A stretch of 12,352 nucleotides of DNA from Frankiaceae bacterium (GCA_030840665.1 JAVEEB010000017.1:1-12352), one strand, 5' to 3'. Counted from the first letter of the stretch, positions 1 through 6,443 are shown. Notes: generated by a model from the letters alone, not told the origin. A program made the numbers and translations.

Positions 1-515
1 CGGGGCTGGCGCACTTTGCGGCGGACAACGGCGGCTTCTTCGACACCGCCGACGACGCTGAGGCGCTCATCAGCCGCCCGCAGGACCTGACGGACAACGC
101 GACGCCGAGCGGGTCAGCCGCCTTTGCCGGCGCTCTCGTGACGTTCGCGGCGTTGACGGGTTCGTCGGCGCACCGCGCGGCGGCGGAGGCGGCGTTGCTC
201 ACCGCGTCGACGATCGTCACGAAGGCGCCGCGCTTTGCCGGCTGGTGGGCGGCGGTCGCCGAAGCCCTTCTCGACGGACCCTACGAGGTCGCGATCGTGG
301 GCGAAAACCCAGACCTGGTACGCGCTTCGTGGCTCAGCGCGCGGCCCGGCCAGGTCATCGCCAGCGCCCAGTCGCCCGCTTCGGTTGCGGCCGTGCCGTT
401 GCTCGCCGACCGCGGGCTCGTGGACGGTCAACCGGCCGCGTACGTCTGCCGGGGCTTCGTCTGTCAGCGTCCGGTGACGACTGTCGCGGATCTGCAGGTG
501 CAACTGCGCGGGTAG
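1..515 (+). CDS. YyaL/DUF255 thioredoxin-domain protein, C-terminal part
   Basis: Partial gene entering from the left; the reading frame starts at base 3 and gives about 170 residues before TAG at 513-515. The first residues contain GGFFDTADDAEALISRP followed by DNATPSGSAA, the hallmark of the last third of YyaL/SSP411-like proteins. These are about 650-680 residues long, with an N-terminal thioredoxin-like domain and a C-terminal six-hairpin glycosidase-like domain. The ending AYVCRGFVCQRPVTT matches the conserved Cys-containing tail of that family. The N-terminal thioredoxin domain lies outside the window. The biochemical role of the family is not established. The next gene starts 15 bp downstream on the same strand. 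The family call rests on recognised motifs and is fairly certain; the function is unknown. Confidence 0.88.
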   Translation, partial: GLAHFAADNGGFFDTADDAEALISRPQDLTDNATPSGSAAFAGALVTFAALTGSSAHRAAAEAALLTASTIVTKAPRFAGWWAAVAEALLDGPYEVAIVGENPDLVRASWLSARPGQVIASAQSPASVAAVPLLADRGLVDGQPAAYVCRGFVCQRPVTTVADLQVQLRG

Positions 516-518
516 CCC

Positions 519-524
519 TAGGCT
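519..524 (+). promoter_or_regulatory. Candidate -10 box for leaderless transcription
   Basis: TAGGCT fits the actinobacterial -10 pattern TANNNT. It ends 6 nt before the GTG at 531, which would place the transcription start at or next to the start codon. No convincing Shine-Dalgarno sequence precedes that GTG, as expected for a leaderless mRNA. It lies only 3 bp after the stop codon of the upstream gene. The short motif could occur by chance. Confidence 0.35.
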
Positions 525-530
525 GCTGCC

Positions 531-1337
531 GTGCCCAGTCTCCGTGCCTCGTCTGTCCACCGCGACACGGCCTATGCCGGAAACTTCCTGTTGTTCTGTT
601 ACCTCGTAGCACAGGGCGACTACGCGACCAGCAGCAACGCGTTGGCCTACGTGGCGCTGGGCGTGATCGTGCTTCTCGCGACCCGGAAAGCGCGCCCGTA
701 CGCCCCAGGGATCCTCATCGGTGGCGGGCTGACCATGGCGTCAATGTCTGCCGCTCAGTTGGGGCTGGTGCCGTGGCTCATGGTGCTGCTCGGTGTCGTG
801 CGACTTTTGCGGCTCGACTCACGATGGAAGCCCGTGGCCGTGTCGGTGGGGCTGGCGGCTGCGTCAGCGTTGCCCGCGATTGTGCGGGCAATTGTTCGCA
901 CCAACGGGAACGCGGTCCACGACCGTGCACTGCCGGTCACCTCGCTGGATCTCAGTGTCGACCTCCTGCACGGTGCGGTTGGGACGATCGCTGCGGCTCT
1001 CGTGCTGGTCACGATCGCGCGTCGAGCGCGGGAAGCCGGAGACGAACAGCTCGGCAGGGCACTCGGGCGAGGCTGGATCATCGTTGCGACGTGCCAGACG
1101 CTCAGCACGGCGATGGTGGTCTGGTACGACAGCCGACACGTGTTTGCGTTGGCCCGGGGGAACAGCCCATCCGTCACGGCGGTCGCTGCTCTGGTGACGT
1201 TGCCCGCGTTCGTCGTCACGCTGTTCGCAGTGCGTCCGTTGTGGAGAGCCGCTGGTGCACCGTTCTTGAGGGGGGCTGTGGGCGCACGCCGTGCCGCGCG
1301 CGTCGCGGCGGCGAAACTCAATGCACTCGCCTCGTGA
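531..1337 (+). CDS. Polytopic membrane protein of unknown function
   Basis: A 268-residue protein starting at GTG 531. I do not recognise the family. Hydrophobic stretches at roughly residues 15-27, 38-51, 59-93 (long enough for two passes), 101-122, 146-163, 180-198 and 214-234 suggest six or seven membrane helices. Loops rich in arginine (for example 164-180 and 235-263) would lie on the cytoplasmic side. The C-terminal 30 residues are a basic, Ala/Arg-rich tail. No transporter signature, catalytic motif or signal peptide is apparent. The gene has no good ribosome binding site, and a TANNNT box sits 6 nt upstream, so leaderless expression is possible. It lies 15 bp after the YyaL-type gene and converges on the glycosylase gene with only 12 bp between stop codons. 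Third-position GC supports real coding. Confidence 0.8.
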   Translation: MPSLRASSVHRDTAYAGNFLLFCYLVAQGDYATSSNALAYVALGVIVLLATRKARPYAPGILIGGGLTMASMSAAQLGLVPWLMVLLGVVRLLRLDSRWKPVAVSVGLAAASALPAIVRAIVRTNGNAVHDRALPVTSLDLSVDLLHGAVGTIAAALVLVTIARRAREAGDEQLGRALGRGWIIVATCQTLSTAMVVWYDSRHVFALARGNSPSVTAVAALVTLPAFVVTLFAVRPLWRAAGAPFLRGAVGARRAARVAAAKLNALAS

Positions 1338-1349
1338 GTGCCGCGACTT

Positions 1350-2096
1350 TCAGGACTGCTCGGCGGGGCACCAGTGGACGAGGCGTGCGGCGATCGTCGC
1401 GGTCTCGATGGGCGTCGCGCACCCGCGGCACGTCTCCTGCTTGTACACCCATTTCGCGTCCGTCACTCCGTCGACCGTCGCGATGAACCCGAGTCTCGCG
1501 CCGATCATCAGCTGCTCCTGAGCGGACCGCCAGAGGCCGCGGGCCTGCTCGTCGCTGAGGTGGGCGCACGGCGTGCCCGGCAGCACGCGAGCGAGGTAGA
1601 GCAGCTCCGAGCGGAACGCATTGCCGAGGCCCGCCCACATCGCCTGATCCAGCAGCGCCACGCCGACGGGCCCGCGGTACGCGCGCAGCCGCCGTACCGC
1701 CTCGTCTTCGTCTTCTGACACCAGCGGGTCCGGGCCGAGCTTGGCCACCGTCGACGCGACCTGCCCGTCGTCGAACACCTCGCACTTCATCGGCGCGAGC
1801 AGGTCCACGGCGCCCGCAGGGACGGCGAGCCGCATCCGCACCCAGCCGGCCGGCTCCGGCAGTGGGACCGCGTGCTCCACGAAGAACCCGCGCAGGCCCA
1901 GGTGCACGTGCACGTGCCGGTCCCCGAAGTTGTAGAAGACGTGTTTTCCGTACGCCGTGACGCCGTCGCAAACGCCTCCGTCGAGGAGTGGCGCGTCGAC
2001 GAACTTTCCTTGCGGCGAGGTGACCGTGACGGCATGGCCCGCCAGCAGCGCGGTGTGAGCGATTGCGGCGCGGTGCAGCACGTGACCTTCGGGCAT
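1350..2096 (-). CDS. Fpg/Nei-family DNA glycosylase/AP lyase (Nei1-like), altered zinc finger
   Basis: A 248-residue base-excision repair enzyme that should remove oxidised bases and cleave at the abasic site. The start is the ATG giving MPEGH, because family catalysis uses Pro2 and Glu3 after methionine removal; an in-frame ATG six codons upstream is rejected. Visible elements: SPQGKF (27-32), Lys51 in YGKHVF, the VHVHLGLRGFF block, GLGNAFRSE of the helix-two-turn-helix, and a C-terminal zinc-finger region with Cys223, Cys226, Arg238 and Cys243. The order resembles Mycobacterium tuberculosis Nei1 (Rv2464c) more than Nei2. The family normally ends CPxCQ; here it reads CPAEQS, so Glu246 stands where the fourth zinc-binding Cys should be. 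The gene is divergent from the DUF72 gene (67-bp gap). The family is certain; activity is likely but unproven because of the altered finger. Confidence 0.93.
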   Translation of the reverse strand: MPEGHVLHRAAIAHTALLAGHAVTVTSPQGKFVDAPLLDGGVCDGVTAYGKHVFYNFGDRHVHVHLGLRGFFVEHAVPLPEPAGWVRMRLAVPAGAVDLLAPMKCEVFDDGQVASTVAKLGPDPLVSEDEDEAVRRLRAYRGPVGVALLDQAMWAGLGNAFRSELLYLARVLPGTPCAHLSDEQARGLWRSAQEQLMIGARLGFIATVDGVTDAKWVYKQETCRGCATPIETATIAARLVHWCPAEQS

Positions 2097-2131
2097 GGGA
2101 CCACTCTGCCCCACAGGCCACCGGCCGACGC

Positions 2132-2154
2132 GTGCCCCTCACCGTTTCGGGCAC
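2132..2154. repeat. Inverted repeat in the nei/DUF72 divergent gap
   Basis: GTGCCC and GGGCAC form a perfect 6-bp inverted repeat around an 11-nt centre, ending 9 bp before the DUF72 GTG. It could be an operator between the divergent genes or a 5' hairpin in the DUF72 mRNA. Nothing else in the 67-bp gap stands out. Confidence 0.3.
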
Positions 2155-2163
2155 AAGGCGCAC

Positions 2164-2892
2164 GTGGCCATACACATCGGCACCTCCGGATGGAGCTACG
2201 ACCACTGGGACGGAGTGCTCACCCCGCCCGGCACGCCCCCGTCCGAACGCCTCGGCATCTACACCCGGCACTTCGCGACCGTCGAGCTCAACGCCAGCTA
2301 CTACCGGTGGCCGCCGGACCGGACCTTCGCGAGTTGGCGGCGCCGGCTCCCCGACGGTTTCACCATGTCCGTCAAGGCATCGCGTGGTCTGACGCACGCC
2401 AAACGGCTGTACGCCCCGGAGGAGTGGATCGCCCGCGCAAGCGCCTGCTGGCACGAGCTGGGCGACCGGCGTGGGGTTTTCCTCGTGCAGCTGGCACCGT
2501 CACATGCGCGCGACGATGCGCGGCTCGAGTATTTCCTGAGCCGCGTCCCGTCGTGGATGCGCGTCGCTGTCGAGTTCCGCCACGGGAGCTGGCAGGACGA
2601 GGCCGTGTACGACGTGCTGCAACGACACGGCGCTGCGTACGTCGTCATGAGCGGCGCACACCTGCCGTGCGTCCTGCGGGCCACCGCGCCCTTCGTGTAC
2701 GTGCGCATGCACGGCCCGGATCACGAGCACTTGTACGGCGGTTCGTACAGCGATCAGGACCTGAGCTGGTGGGCGGAGCGCGTGCGCGAGTGGGACCGCG
2801 ACGGGCGGGACGTCTATGTGTACTTCAACAATGACGGCGGGGGGAACGCTGTGCGCAATGCGTGGGCCTTGCGGTCGGCCCTCGGTTCGTAG
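2164..2892 (+). CDS. DUF72 domain-containing protein (YecE-like)
   Basis: A 242-residue protein covering the whole DUF72 domain, a TIM-barrel-like fold of unknown biochemical function. Diagnostic blocks are IGTSGWSYDHW (5-15), ELNASYYRWP (41-50), FTMSVKASRGLTHAKRL (66-82), LVQLAPS (108-113), VAVEFRHGSW (134-143), FVYVRMHG (177-184) and VYVYFNND (217-224). I chose GTG 2164 because the family domain begins directly at the IGTSGW strand. The in-frame ATG at 2095 would add 23 residues unlike the family and would overlap the start codon of the divergent glycosylase gene. The Shine-Dalgarno is weak (AAGGCG, 6 nt before the GTG). No signal peptide, so cytoplasmic. The stop lies inside a strong hairpin shared with the convergent flotillin gene. 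Pairing with a repair glycosylase may mean shared stress regulation, but that is inference. Confidence 0.9.
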   Translation: MAIHIGTSGWSYDHWDGVLTPPGTPPSERLGIYTRHFATVELNASYYRWPPDRTFASWRRRLPDGFTMSVKASRGLTHAKRLYAPEEWIARASACWHELGDRRGVFLVQLAPSHARDDARLEYFLSRVPSWMRVAVEFRHGSWQDEAVYDVLQRHGAAYVVMSGAHLPCVLRATAPFVYVRMHGPDHEHLYGGSYSDQDLSWWAERVREWDRDGRDVYVYFNNDGGGNAVRNAWALRSALGS

Positions 2893-2910
2893 GAACGGAC
2901 CGAGGGCCGA
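2875..2910. terminator. Bidirectional intrinsic terminator between DUF72 and flotillin genes
   Basis: A perfect 12-bp inverted repeat (TCGGCCCTCGGT at 2875-2886, ACCGAGGGCCGA at 2899-2910) with a 12-nt loop, centred on the DUF72 stop codon (2890-2892) and 11 bp from the flotillin stop. It lies exactly where the two convergent transcripts meet, so it should work on both strands. There is no T tract, which is common in high-GC actinobacteria. Confidence 0.75.
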
Positions 2911-2920
2911 GCGCGGGCAG

Positions 2921-4354
2921 CTACTTCTCGTCGTTCTCCGGCGCAAGTGCCAAGGACGGCTTCACGCCGTGCGGGTCGACGTTGCCGTTGTGCGAAGACT
3001 TGGCTGCGTGGTCGGCGGCGGGTTGCCCCGCGACGACGGTGGCCACTGGGACCAGCGCCTTGCGGAGGCTCTCGTAGATCGACAGTCCCTGCCCGACCAT
3101 GCCGGCGACCGCCTGGTTGACGCCCTCGGTGCCGTTGAGCACCGTGAGATTGGAGCCGGCGATCCCCTTGGCGGCGGCCTCGACGAGCTGCGGCAGGATC
3201 TCGATCAGCTTGTTGGCGGCGATGAGCGCCTGGTTGCCGTCGGTCAACGCGTCAGCGCGTGCGTTGATGGAGTCGGCCTCTGCGGAGGCGACCGCTCGCT
3301 GCGAGTACGCGGCACCGTCGGCCTCGGCCTTTGCGGCTTCGGCGGCGGCGAACGCGTGCACCTTTGTCGCGTCAGCCTCGGCGTCGGCGATTGATCGGCG
3401 CCGGTTTGCCTCCGCTTCGACGTTGAGTTTCGTCGTGTCCCGGTTGGCTTCTGCGAGTGCGCGCTGCTTGAAGGCCTCGGCCTCCGTCTCCAGCTTGATC
3501 GTGTCGCGGCTCGCTTCGGCCAGCGTGCGCTGCTTGTAGGCCTCGGCGTCCGCGGGGCGGCGCACTTCCGATTCCAGCTGCTTTTCGGTCAGCAGGGCGG
3601 TGCGCTGCGCGAGTGCGGTCTGCTGCTCGATGACCTCCTGCGAAGCGCGGGCCTCCGCCAGCGGGCCGGCCTGCGCGGAGCGCGCCTTGGCCTCCTGCAC
3701 CTCGGCGGCGAACCCAGCCTGCTTGATCTCGGTGTCGCGCATGTATTCAGCCCGCAGTGCGGCTGCTTCCTGCTCGCGCTGCGTCGCTTCCTGGTCTGCT
3801 TTGGCCGCGGCGATACGCGCAAGGCTGGCCATGGCGGCGGCGTACGGGGCCGCGATGTTGTTGATGTAGCCGCTCGCGTCCTCGATCTCCTGGATCAGCA
3901 TGGAGTCGACGACGATGCCCAGCTTCTCCATCTCGCCGTGGCTACCGTCCTTCACCTCTTGGGCCAACCGGTCGCGCTCGCGGATGATCTCCTCGACGGT
4001 GAGGCTGCCGATGATGGACCGCAGGTGGCCGGCGAAGATGCGGCCCACGAGCTCCTCGAGGCGGTCCTGCTCCGAGAGGAAGCGGCGGGCGGCGTTGGCG
4101 ATGGATGCCGGGTCGTCGCCGATCTTGAACGCTGCAACGGCGCGGATGCGCAGCCGGATCCCCTGTGTGGTCACGCATTCTTCGAGAATTTCGGCCTCGC
4201 GCAACGACAGCGACAGGAGGCGCGCCTTCTGCTTCACCGGGATGACGAACGTCCCGTGCCCCGTGACGATGCGAAACTGCGTTTCCGACCCCTTGTGTCG
4301 CGAGCCCGAGATGAGGAGCGCCTCATTCGGTGCCGGGACATGCCAGAAAAACAT
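2921..4354 (-). CDS. Flotillin-like SPFH domain protein
   Basis: A 477-residue flotillin-family scaffold protein, expected to oligomerise at the cytoplasmic membrane and organise membrane microdomains. Residues 1 to about 190 form the SPFH/band-7 domain (VPAPNEALLISG near the start; EEIIRERDRLAQEVKDG at 121-137; GIVVDSMLIQEIED at 146-159). Residues about 175-370 are an Ala/Glu/Lys/Arg-rich coiled coil with EA-type repeats, including three tandem 22-residue units (269-334). A C-terminal part (371-440) carries ILPQLVEAAAKGIAGSNLTVLNG, typical of flotillins, followed by a hydrophilic tail. The ATG is fixed by an in-frame TAG four codons upstream and is preceded by a good AGGGGAT ribosome binding site. 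There is no N-terminal transmembrane helix, so attachment must be peripheral. It is the second gene of a probable operon with the small OB-fold gene, a classic NfeD-flotillin pairing. Confidence 0.92.
   Translation of the reverse strand: MFFWHVPAPNEALLISGSRHKGSETQFRIVTGHGTFVIPVKQKARLLSLSLREAEILEECVTTQGIRLRIRAVAAFKIGDDPASIANAARRFLSEQDRLEELVGRIFAGHLRSIIGSLTVEEIIRERDRLAQEVKDGSHGEMEKLGIVVDSMLIQEIEDASGYINNIAAPYAAAMASLARIAAAKADQEATQREQEAAALRAEYMRDTEIKQAGFAAEVQEAKARSAQAGPLAEARASQEVIEQQTALAQRTALLTEKQLESEVRRPADAEAYKQRTLAEASRDTIKLETEAEAFKQRALAEANRDTTKLNVEAEANRRRSIADAEADATKVHAFAAAEAAKAEADGAAYSQRAVASAEADSINARADALTDGNQALIAANKLIEILPQLVEAAAKGIAGSNLTVLNGTEGVNQAVAGMVGQGLSIYESLRKALVPVATVVAGQPAADHAAKSSHNGNVDPHGVKPSLALAPENDEK
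3353..3550 (-). repeat. Three tandem 66-bp repeats inside the flotillin gene
   Basis: Residues 269-290, 291-312 and 313-334 align with a 22-residue period: Y273/F295/N317, then KQR/KQR/RRR, then A(E/D)A, then D-T/D-T/D-A, then KL/KL/KV. Units at 3485-3550 and 3419-3484 are similar at DNA level; 3353-3418 is more diverged. This points to expansion of the coiled coil by in-frame tandem duplication. Confidence 0.75.
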
Positions 4355-4391
4355 CTGATCCCCTACTTACTGCGCGCAAGGCGCACGACGA

Positions 4392-4444
4392 CGCGACAGT
4401 GGCTGTCGCGCATGGTGAAACTGCTGCGGGCGCGGGAACGCGCC
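4392..4444 (-). repeat. Two adjacent perfect hairpins in the OB-fold/flotillin intergenic gap
   Basis: An 8-bp stem with a 3-nt loop (CGCGACAG at 4392-4399, CTGTCGCG at 4403-4410) and a 6-bp stem with a 4-nt loop (GGCGCG at 4429-4434, CGCGCC at 4439-4444). Both lie in the 94-bp gap between the two minus-strand genes. They could act as a partial terminator, an mRNA processing or stability element, or set the ratio of the two proteins. Neither has a T tract. Confidence 0.55.
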
Positions 4445-4448
4445 ACGA

Positions 4449-4649
4449 TTACGGGCACGGGGTGACCGTGACCGAGCGGCCGGATCGGCACTCGATGACG
4501 ACGATGCGGGAATGCTTCGCGATCGCCTCGTCGGAGAAAGCTGCGTACGCCTCCGTGCCACCCCGAACGGGGAGCACGACTTCTCCCGGACGGGTGGGAG
4601 TGATGGGGACCGAGACGTGACCGATAGTGCCTATCAGTTGCTGGTCCAT
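4449..4649 (-). CDS. Small NfeD-type OB-fold protein
   Basis: A 66-residue protein (ATG 4649) whose core reads IGTIGHVSVPITPTRPGEVVLPV, then a polar stretch, then IVVIECRSGRSVTVTP. This is the pattern of the soluble OB-fold domain at the C-terminus of NfeD proteins, partners of flotillins. No membrane helix or protease domain is present, so it is a stand-alone OB module. The start is uncertain: ATG 4649 has only a weak ribosome binding site, and in-frame GTG codons 12 and 24 bp upstream would add a few residues. It probably shares a transcript with the flotillin gene 94 bp downstream; their products likely act together at the membrane. Homology is by motif pattern only; the pairing with flotillin raises confidence. 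Confidence 0.72.
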   Translation of the reverse strand: MDQQLIGTIGHVSVPITPTRPGEVVLPVRGGTEAYAAFSDEAIAKHSRIVVIECRSGRSVTVTPCP

Positions 4650-4691
4650 GTCTGCCGGCACCGAACTTGTCACCGCTCCCGTTTCGTTTTC

Positions 4692-4733
4692 GATTCCCAA
4701 TCTAGCCCTGTTGGAGCGGCGGCGCTGGGAATC
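4692..4733. promoter_or_regulatory. Inverted repeat around the OB-fold/flotillin operon promoter
   Basis: GATTCCCA (4692-4699) and TGGGAATC (4726-4733) form a perfect 8-bp inverted repeat with 26 bp between arms. On the minus strand TAGATT (4704-4699) fits the TANNNT -10 pattern and overlaps the inner edge of one arm; the other arm falls about where the -35 would be. The arrangement suggests an operator or a looped regulator site. The divergent SDR gene starts 40 bp from the outer arm. Confidence 0.4.
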
Positions 4734-4773
4734 CTCGCACCGTGCGTACCGCGCAGCCTGGCAGACTTCTCCT

Positions 4774-5547
4774 ATGCCTATCGCCCTGGTCACCGGTCCG
4801 ACGAGCGGGATCGGTCGGGCGTTCGCGTTGCAGCTCGCGGCACGTGGGTTGGACATCGTGCTCGTCGCCCGGGATGCGGCCCGCCTCGAAGCTCTCGCCG
4901 ACAACCTCCGGGCCCGGTTCGCGGTGTCCGTCGAAGTGCTGGTCGCGGACCTGACGGACCGCGACGACCTGGCCCGGGTGGAGGCCCGGCTGCTTGCCGC
5001 GGAGCGCCCCATTCACACTCTGGTCAACAACGCGGGTTTCGGTGCGGGCACGGTGTTCGAGGCGGCCACGCCCGAGCAACTGGACCGGATGATTGCTCTC
5101 CACGTGACGGCGGTCACCCGGCTGACGCACGCGGCTCTGCCGGGCATGAGGGCGCGCCGGTCGGGGCTCGTCCTGACGGTCGCGAGCGTGGCCGGGCTGC
5201 TCCCGGCCATGTCCACGCCGCCGTACGGAGCGACGAAGGCCTACCAGGTCGCCCTCATGGAAGGCCTGGCGGGCACCCTCGTCGGCAGCGGGGTGAGTGT
5301 GGTGGCCGTGTGTCCCGGCCTGACCCGCACCGACTTTCATCAGCGGGCCGGCCTGGACCTGAGCCGGCTGCCCTCCGTGGTCTGGCTGTCTCCGCACCGG
5401 GTCGTCTCCGATGCGCTGCGCGCCGCGGCCCGGGGCGTGGTCATCTCGATACCGACGAAGCGGTATCGGTACGCCATCCGCGCGGCGAGCCTCATCCCGC
5501 GGGGCACATCGGCGAGGATCGTGCGACGCGGCAAACCGCGGGGCTGA
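4774..5547 (+). CDS. Short-chain dehydrogenase/reductase (SDR), classical type
   Basis: A 257-residue NAD(P)-dependent oxidoreductase of unknown substrate. The Rossmann motif TGPTSGIG (7-14) begins right after the ATG, fixing the start at 4774. Arg33 after the second strand favours NADP(H). NNAG is at 85-88. The active site is Ser138, Tyr151 and Lys155 (YGATK). His110 occupies the position of the usual catalytic-tetrad Asn (MIALHVTA), a variant of classical SDRs. CPGLTRTDF follows the sixth strand. The C-terminal 50 residues are Arg-rich with no clear second domain. No good ribosome binding site is seen; CAGACT at 4762-4767 is one mismatch from TANNNT and sits 6 nt upstream, so leaderless expression is possible. 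It is divergent from the OB-fold gene and 86 bp upstream of the prenyltransferase gene. Confidence 0.9.
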   Translation: MPIALVTGPTSGIGRAFALQLAARGLDIVLVARDAARLEALADNLRARFAVSVEVLVADLTDRDDLARVEARLLAAERPIHTLVNNAGFGAGTVFEAATPEQLDRMIALHVTAVTRLTHAALPGMRARRSGLVLTVASVAGLLPAMSTPPYGATKAYQVALMEGLAGTLVGSGVSVVAVCPGLTRTDFHQRAGLDLSRLPSVVWLSPHRVVSDALRAAARGVVISIPTKRYRYAIRAASLIPRGTSARIVRRGKPRG

Positions 5548-5554
5548 CACTGCT

Positions 5555-5567
5555 GGGCGGAGCGCCC
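5555..5567. terminator. Small GC hairpin after the SDR gene
   Basis: GGGCG-GAG-CGCCC, a 5-bp stem 7 bp after the SDR stop. It could be a weak terminator before the prenyltransferase promoter, but it is short and has no T tract. Confidence 0.25.
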
Positions 5568-5590
5568 TGTGGATGGCCGGCTCGTCGGCG

Positions 5591-5596
5591 TAACCT
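5591..5596 (+). promoter_or_regulatory. Candidate -10 box of the prenyltransferase gene
   Basis: TAACCT fits TANNNT and would start transcription near 5603, about 30 nt before the GTG. No clear -35 hexamer is visible 16-18 bp upstream. Confidence 0.35.
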
Positions 5597-5633
5597 CACG
5601 TCAGGGCACCGAGACCGCGCAGGAAGGGGAAGC

Positions 5634-6401
5634 GTGAGGCTGCGTGACCTTCCGTACATCGCGTACGAGCGCCGTGTACGACGCGGGCTGGTCGGCGCCC
5701 CCATGCCGAGACACGTCGGTGTCATCCTCGACGGCAACCGGCGGTGGGCCCGGGCCTCCGGGCAGAGCGACGTCAACACCGGCCACCGCAAGGGCGCGGA
5801 CAAGATCGAGGATTTCCTCGGCTGGTGCGATGACGCCGGGGTGGACGTGGTCACGCTCTGGCTGCTGTCCACGGACAACCTCACCCGCCCTCCGGACGAG
5901 CTGAACCCACTGCTCGACATCATCTCGCGCGTCGTACGCTCGCTCGCGGCGCCCGAATGTCAATGGCGCATCCACCCGGTCGGTTCTTTGGATCTCCTTC
6001 CTGATGAGATCGCCCGCACCCTGAAAGAGGCCGCGGAGAGCACGGCCCACAAGACGGGCATCCTCGTCAACGTCGCGGTCGGCTACGGCGGCCGGCGCGA
6101 GATCGCCGATGCCGTGCGCTCGCTGCTCGCGGATGCCGCCCAACGCGGGCAGACGCTCGACGAGCTGGCGGCGTCCGTCGACGTGGCGCACATCGCGGAG
6201 CACCTCTACACGCGGGGCCAGCCGGACCCGGATCTCGTGATCCGCACTAGTGGCGAACAGCGACTCTCGGGCTTCCTGCTCTGGCAGTCGGCGCATTCGG
6301 AGTTCTACTTCTGTGATGCGTACTGGCCGGATTTCCGCGAGGTCGACTTCCTGCGCGCGCTCCGCTCCTATGCCGCCCGCACGCGGCGTTACGGCAACTG
6401 A
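5634..6401 (+). CDS. uppS: Isoprenyl transferase, short-chain Z-FPP synthase type
   Basis: A 255-residue cis-prenyltransferase that condenses isopentenyl diphosphate with an allylic diphosphate on the way to polyprenyl phosphate carriers for the cell wall. Landmarks are PRHVGVILDGNRRWA (25-39) with catalytic Asp33, YGGRREI (151-157), LYTRGQPDPDLVIRTSGEQR (191-210) and LSGFLLWQSAHSEFYF (211-226), which hold the diphosphate-binding Arg/Ser residues. The N-terminal segment before PRH and the whole alignment resemble M. tuberculosis Rv1086, which makes short Z,E-farnesyl diphosphate, rather than Rv2361c, the decaprenyl enzyme. The product chain length is therefore inferred as short. GTG 5634 is chosen for its strong GGAAGGGGA ribosome binding site and the Rv1086-like N-terminus; an internal ATG at 5703 would remove that segment. 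No obvious terminator follows before the PhoH gene 150 bp downstream. Confidence 0.95.
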   Translation: MRLRDLPYIAYERRVRRGLVGAPMPRHVGVILDGNRRWARASGQSDVNTGHRKGADKIEDFLGWCDDAGVDVVTLWLLSTDNLTRPPDELNPLLDIISRVVRSLAAPECQWRIHPVGSLDLLPDEIARTLKEAAESTAHKTGILVNVAVGYGGRREIADAVRSLLADAAQRGQTLDELAASVDVAHIAEHLYTRGQPDPDLVIRTSGEQRLSGFLLWQSAHSEFYFCDAYWPDFREVDFLRALRSYAARTRRYGN

Positions 6402-6443
6402 CGAGCCCTTCAGACGGCCAGTGTGTCGCGCCGATGAACATTG

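Noticed and set aside
245..1486. 413-codon plus-strand ORF across the YyaL end and the membrane protein gene
   Set aside because: Arg/Cys-rich translation without motifs; the other frame has the YyaL tail and a hydrophobic protein.
2097..2114. Upstream in-frame ATG for the glycosylase gene
   Set aside because: It would bury the catalytic Pro2-Glu3 six residues inside the protein, which the mechanism does not allow.
2095..2163. Upstream ATG (2095) for the DUF72 gene
   Set aside because: The added 23 residues are not family-like and the start would overlap the divergent gene's start codon.
1318..2454. 378-codon minus-strand ORF across the glycosylase and DUF72 genes
   Set aside because: Arg/Gly/Ala-rich shadow overlapping genes with clear family motifs.
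3353..3550. CRISPR array or satellite repeat
   Set aside because: The repeats are contiguous, in frame and coding for a coiled coil, with no spacers.
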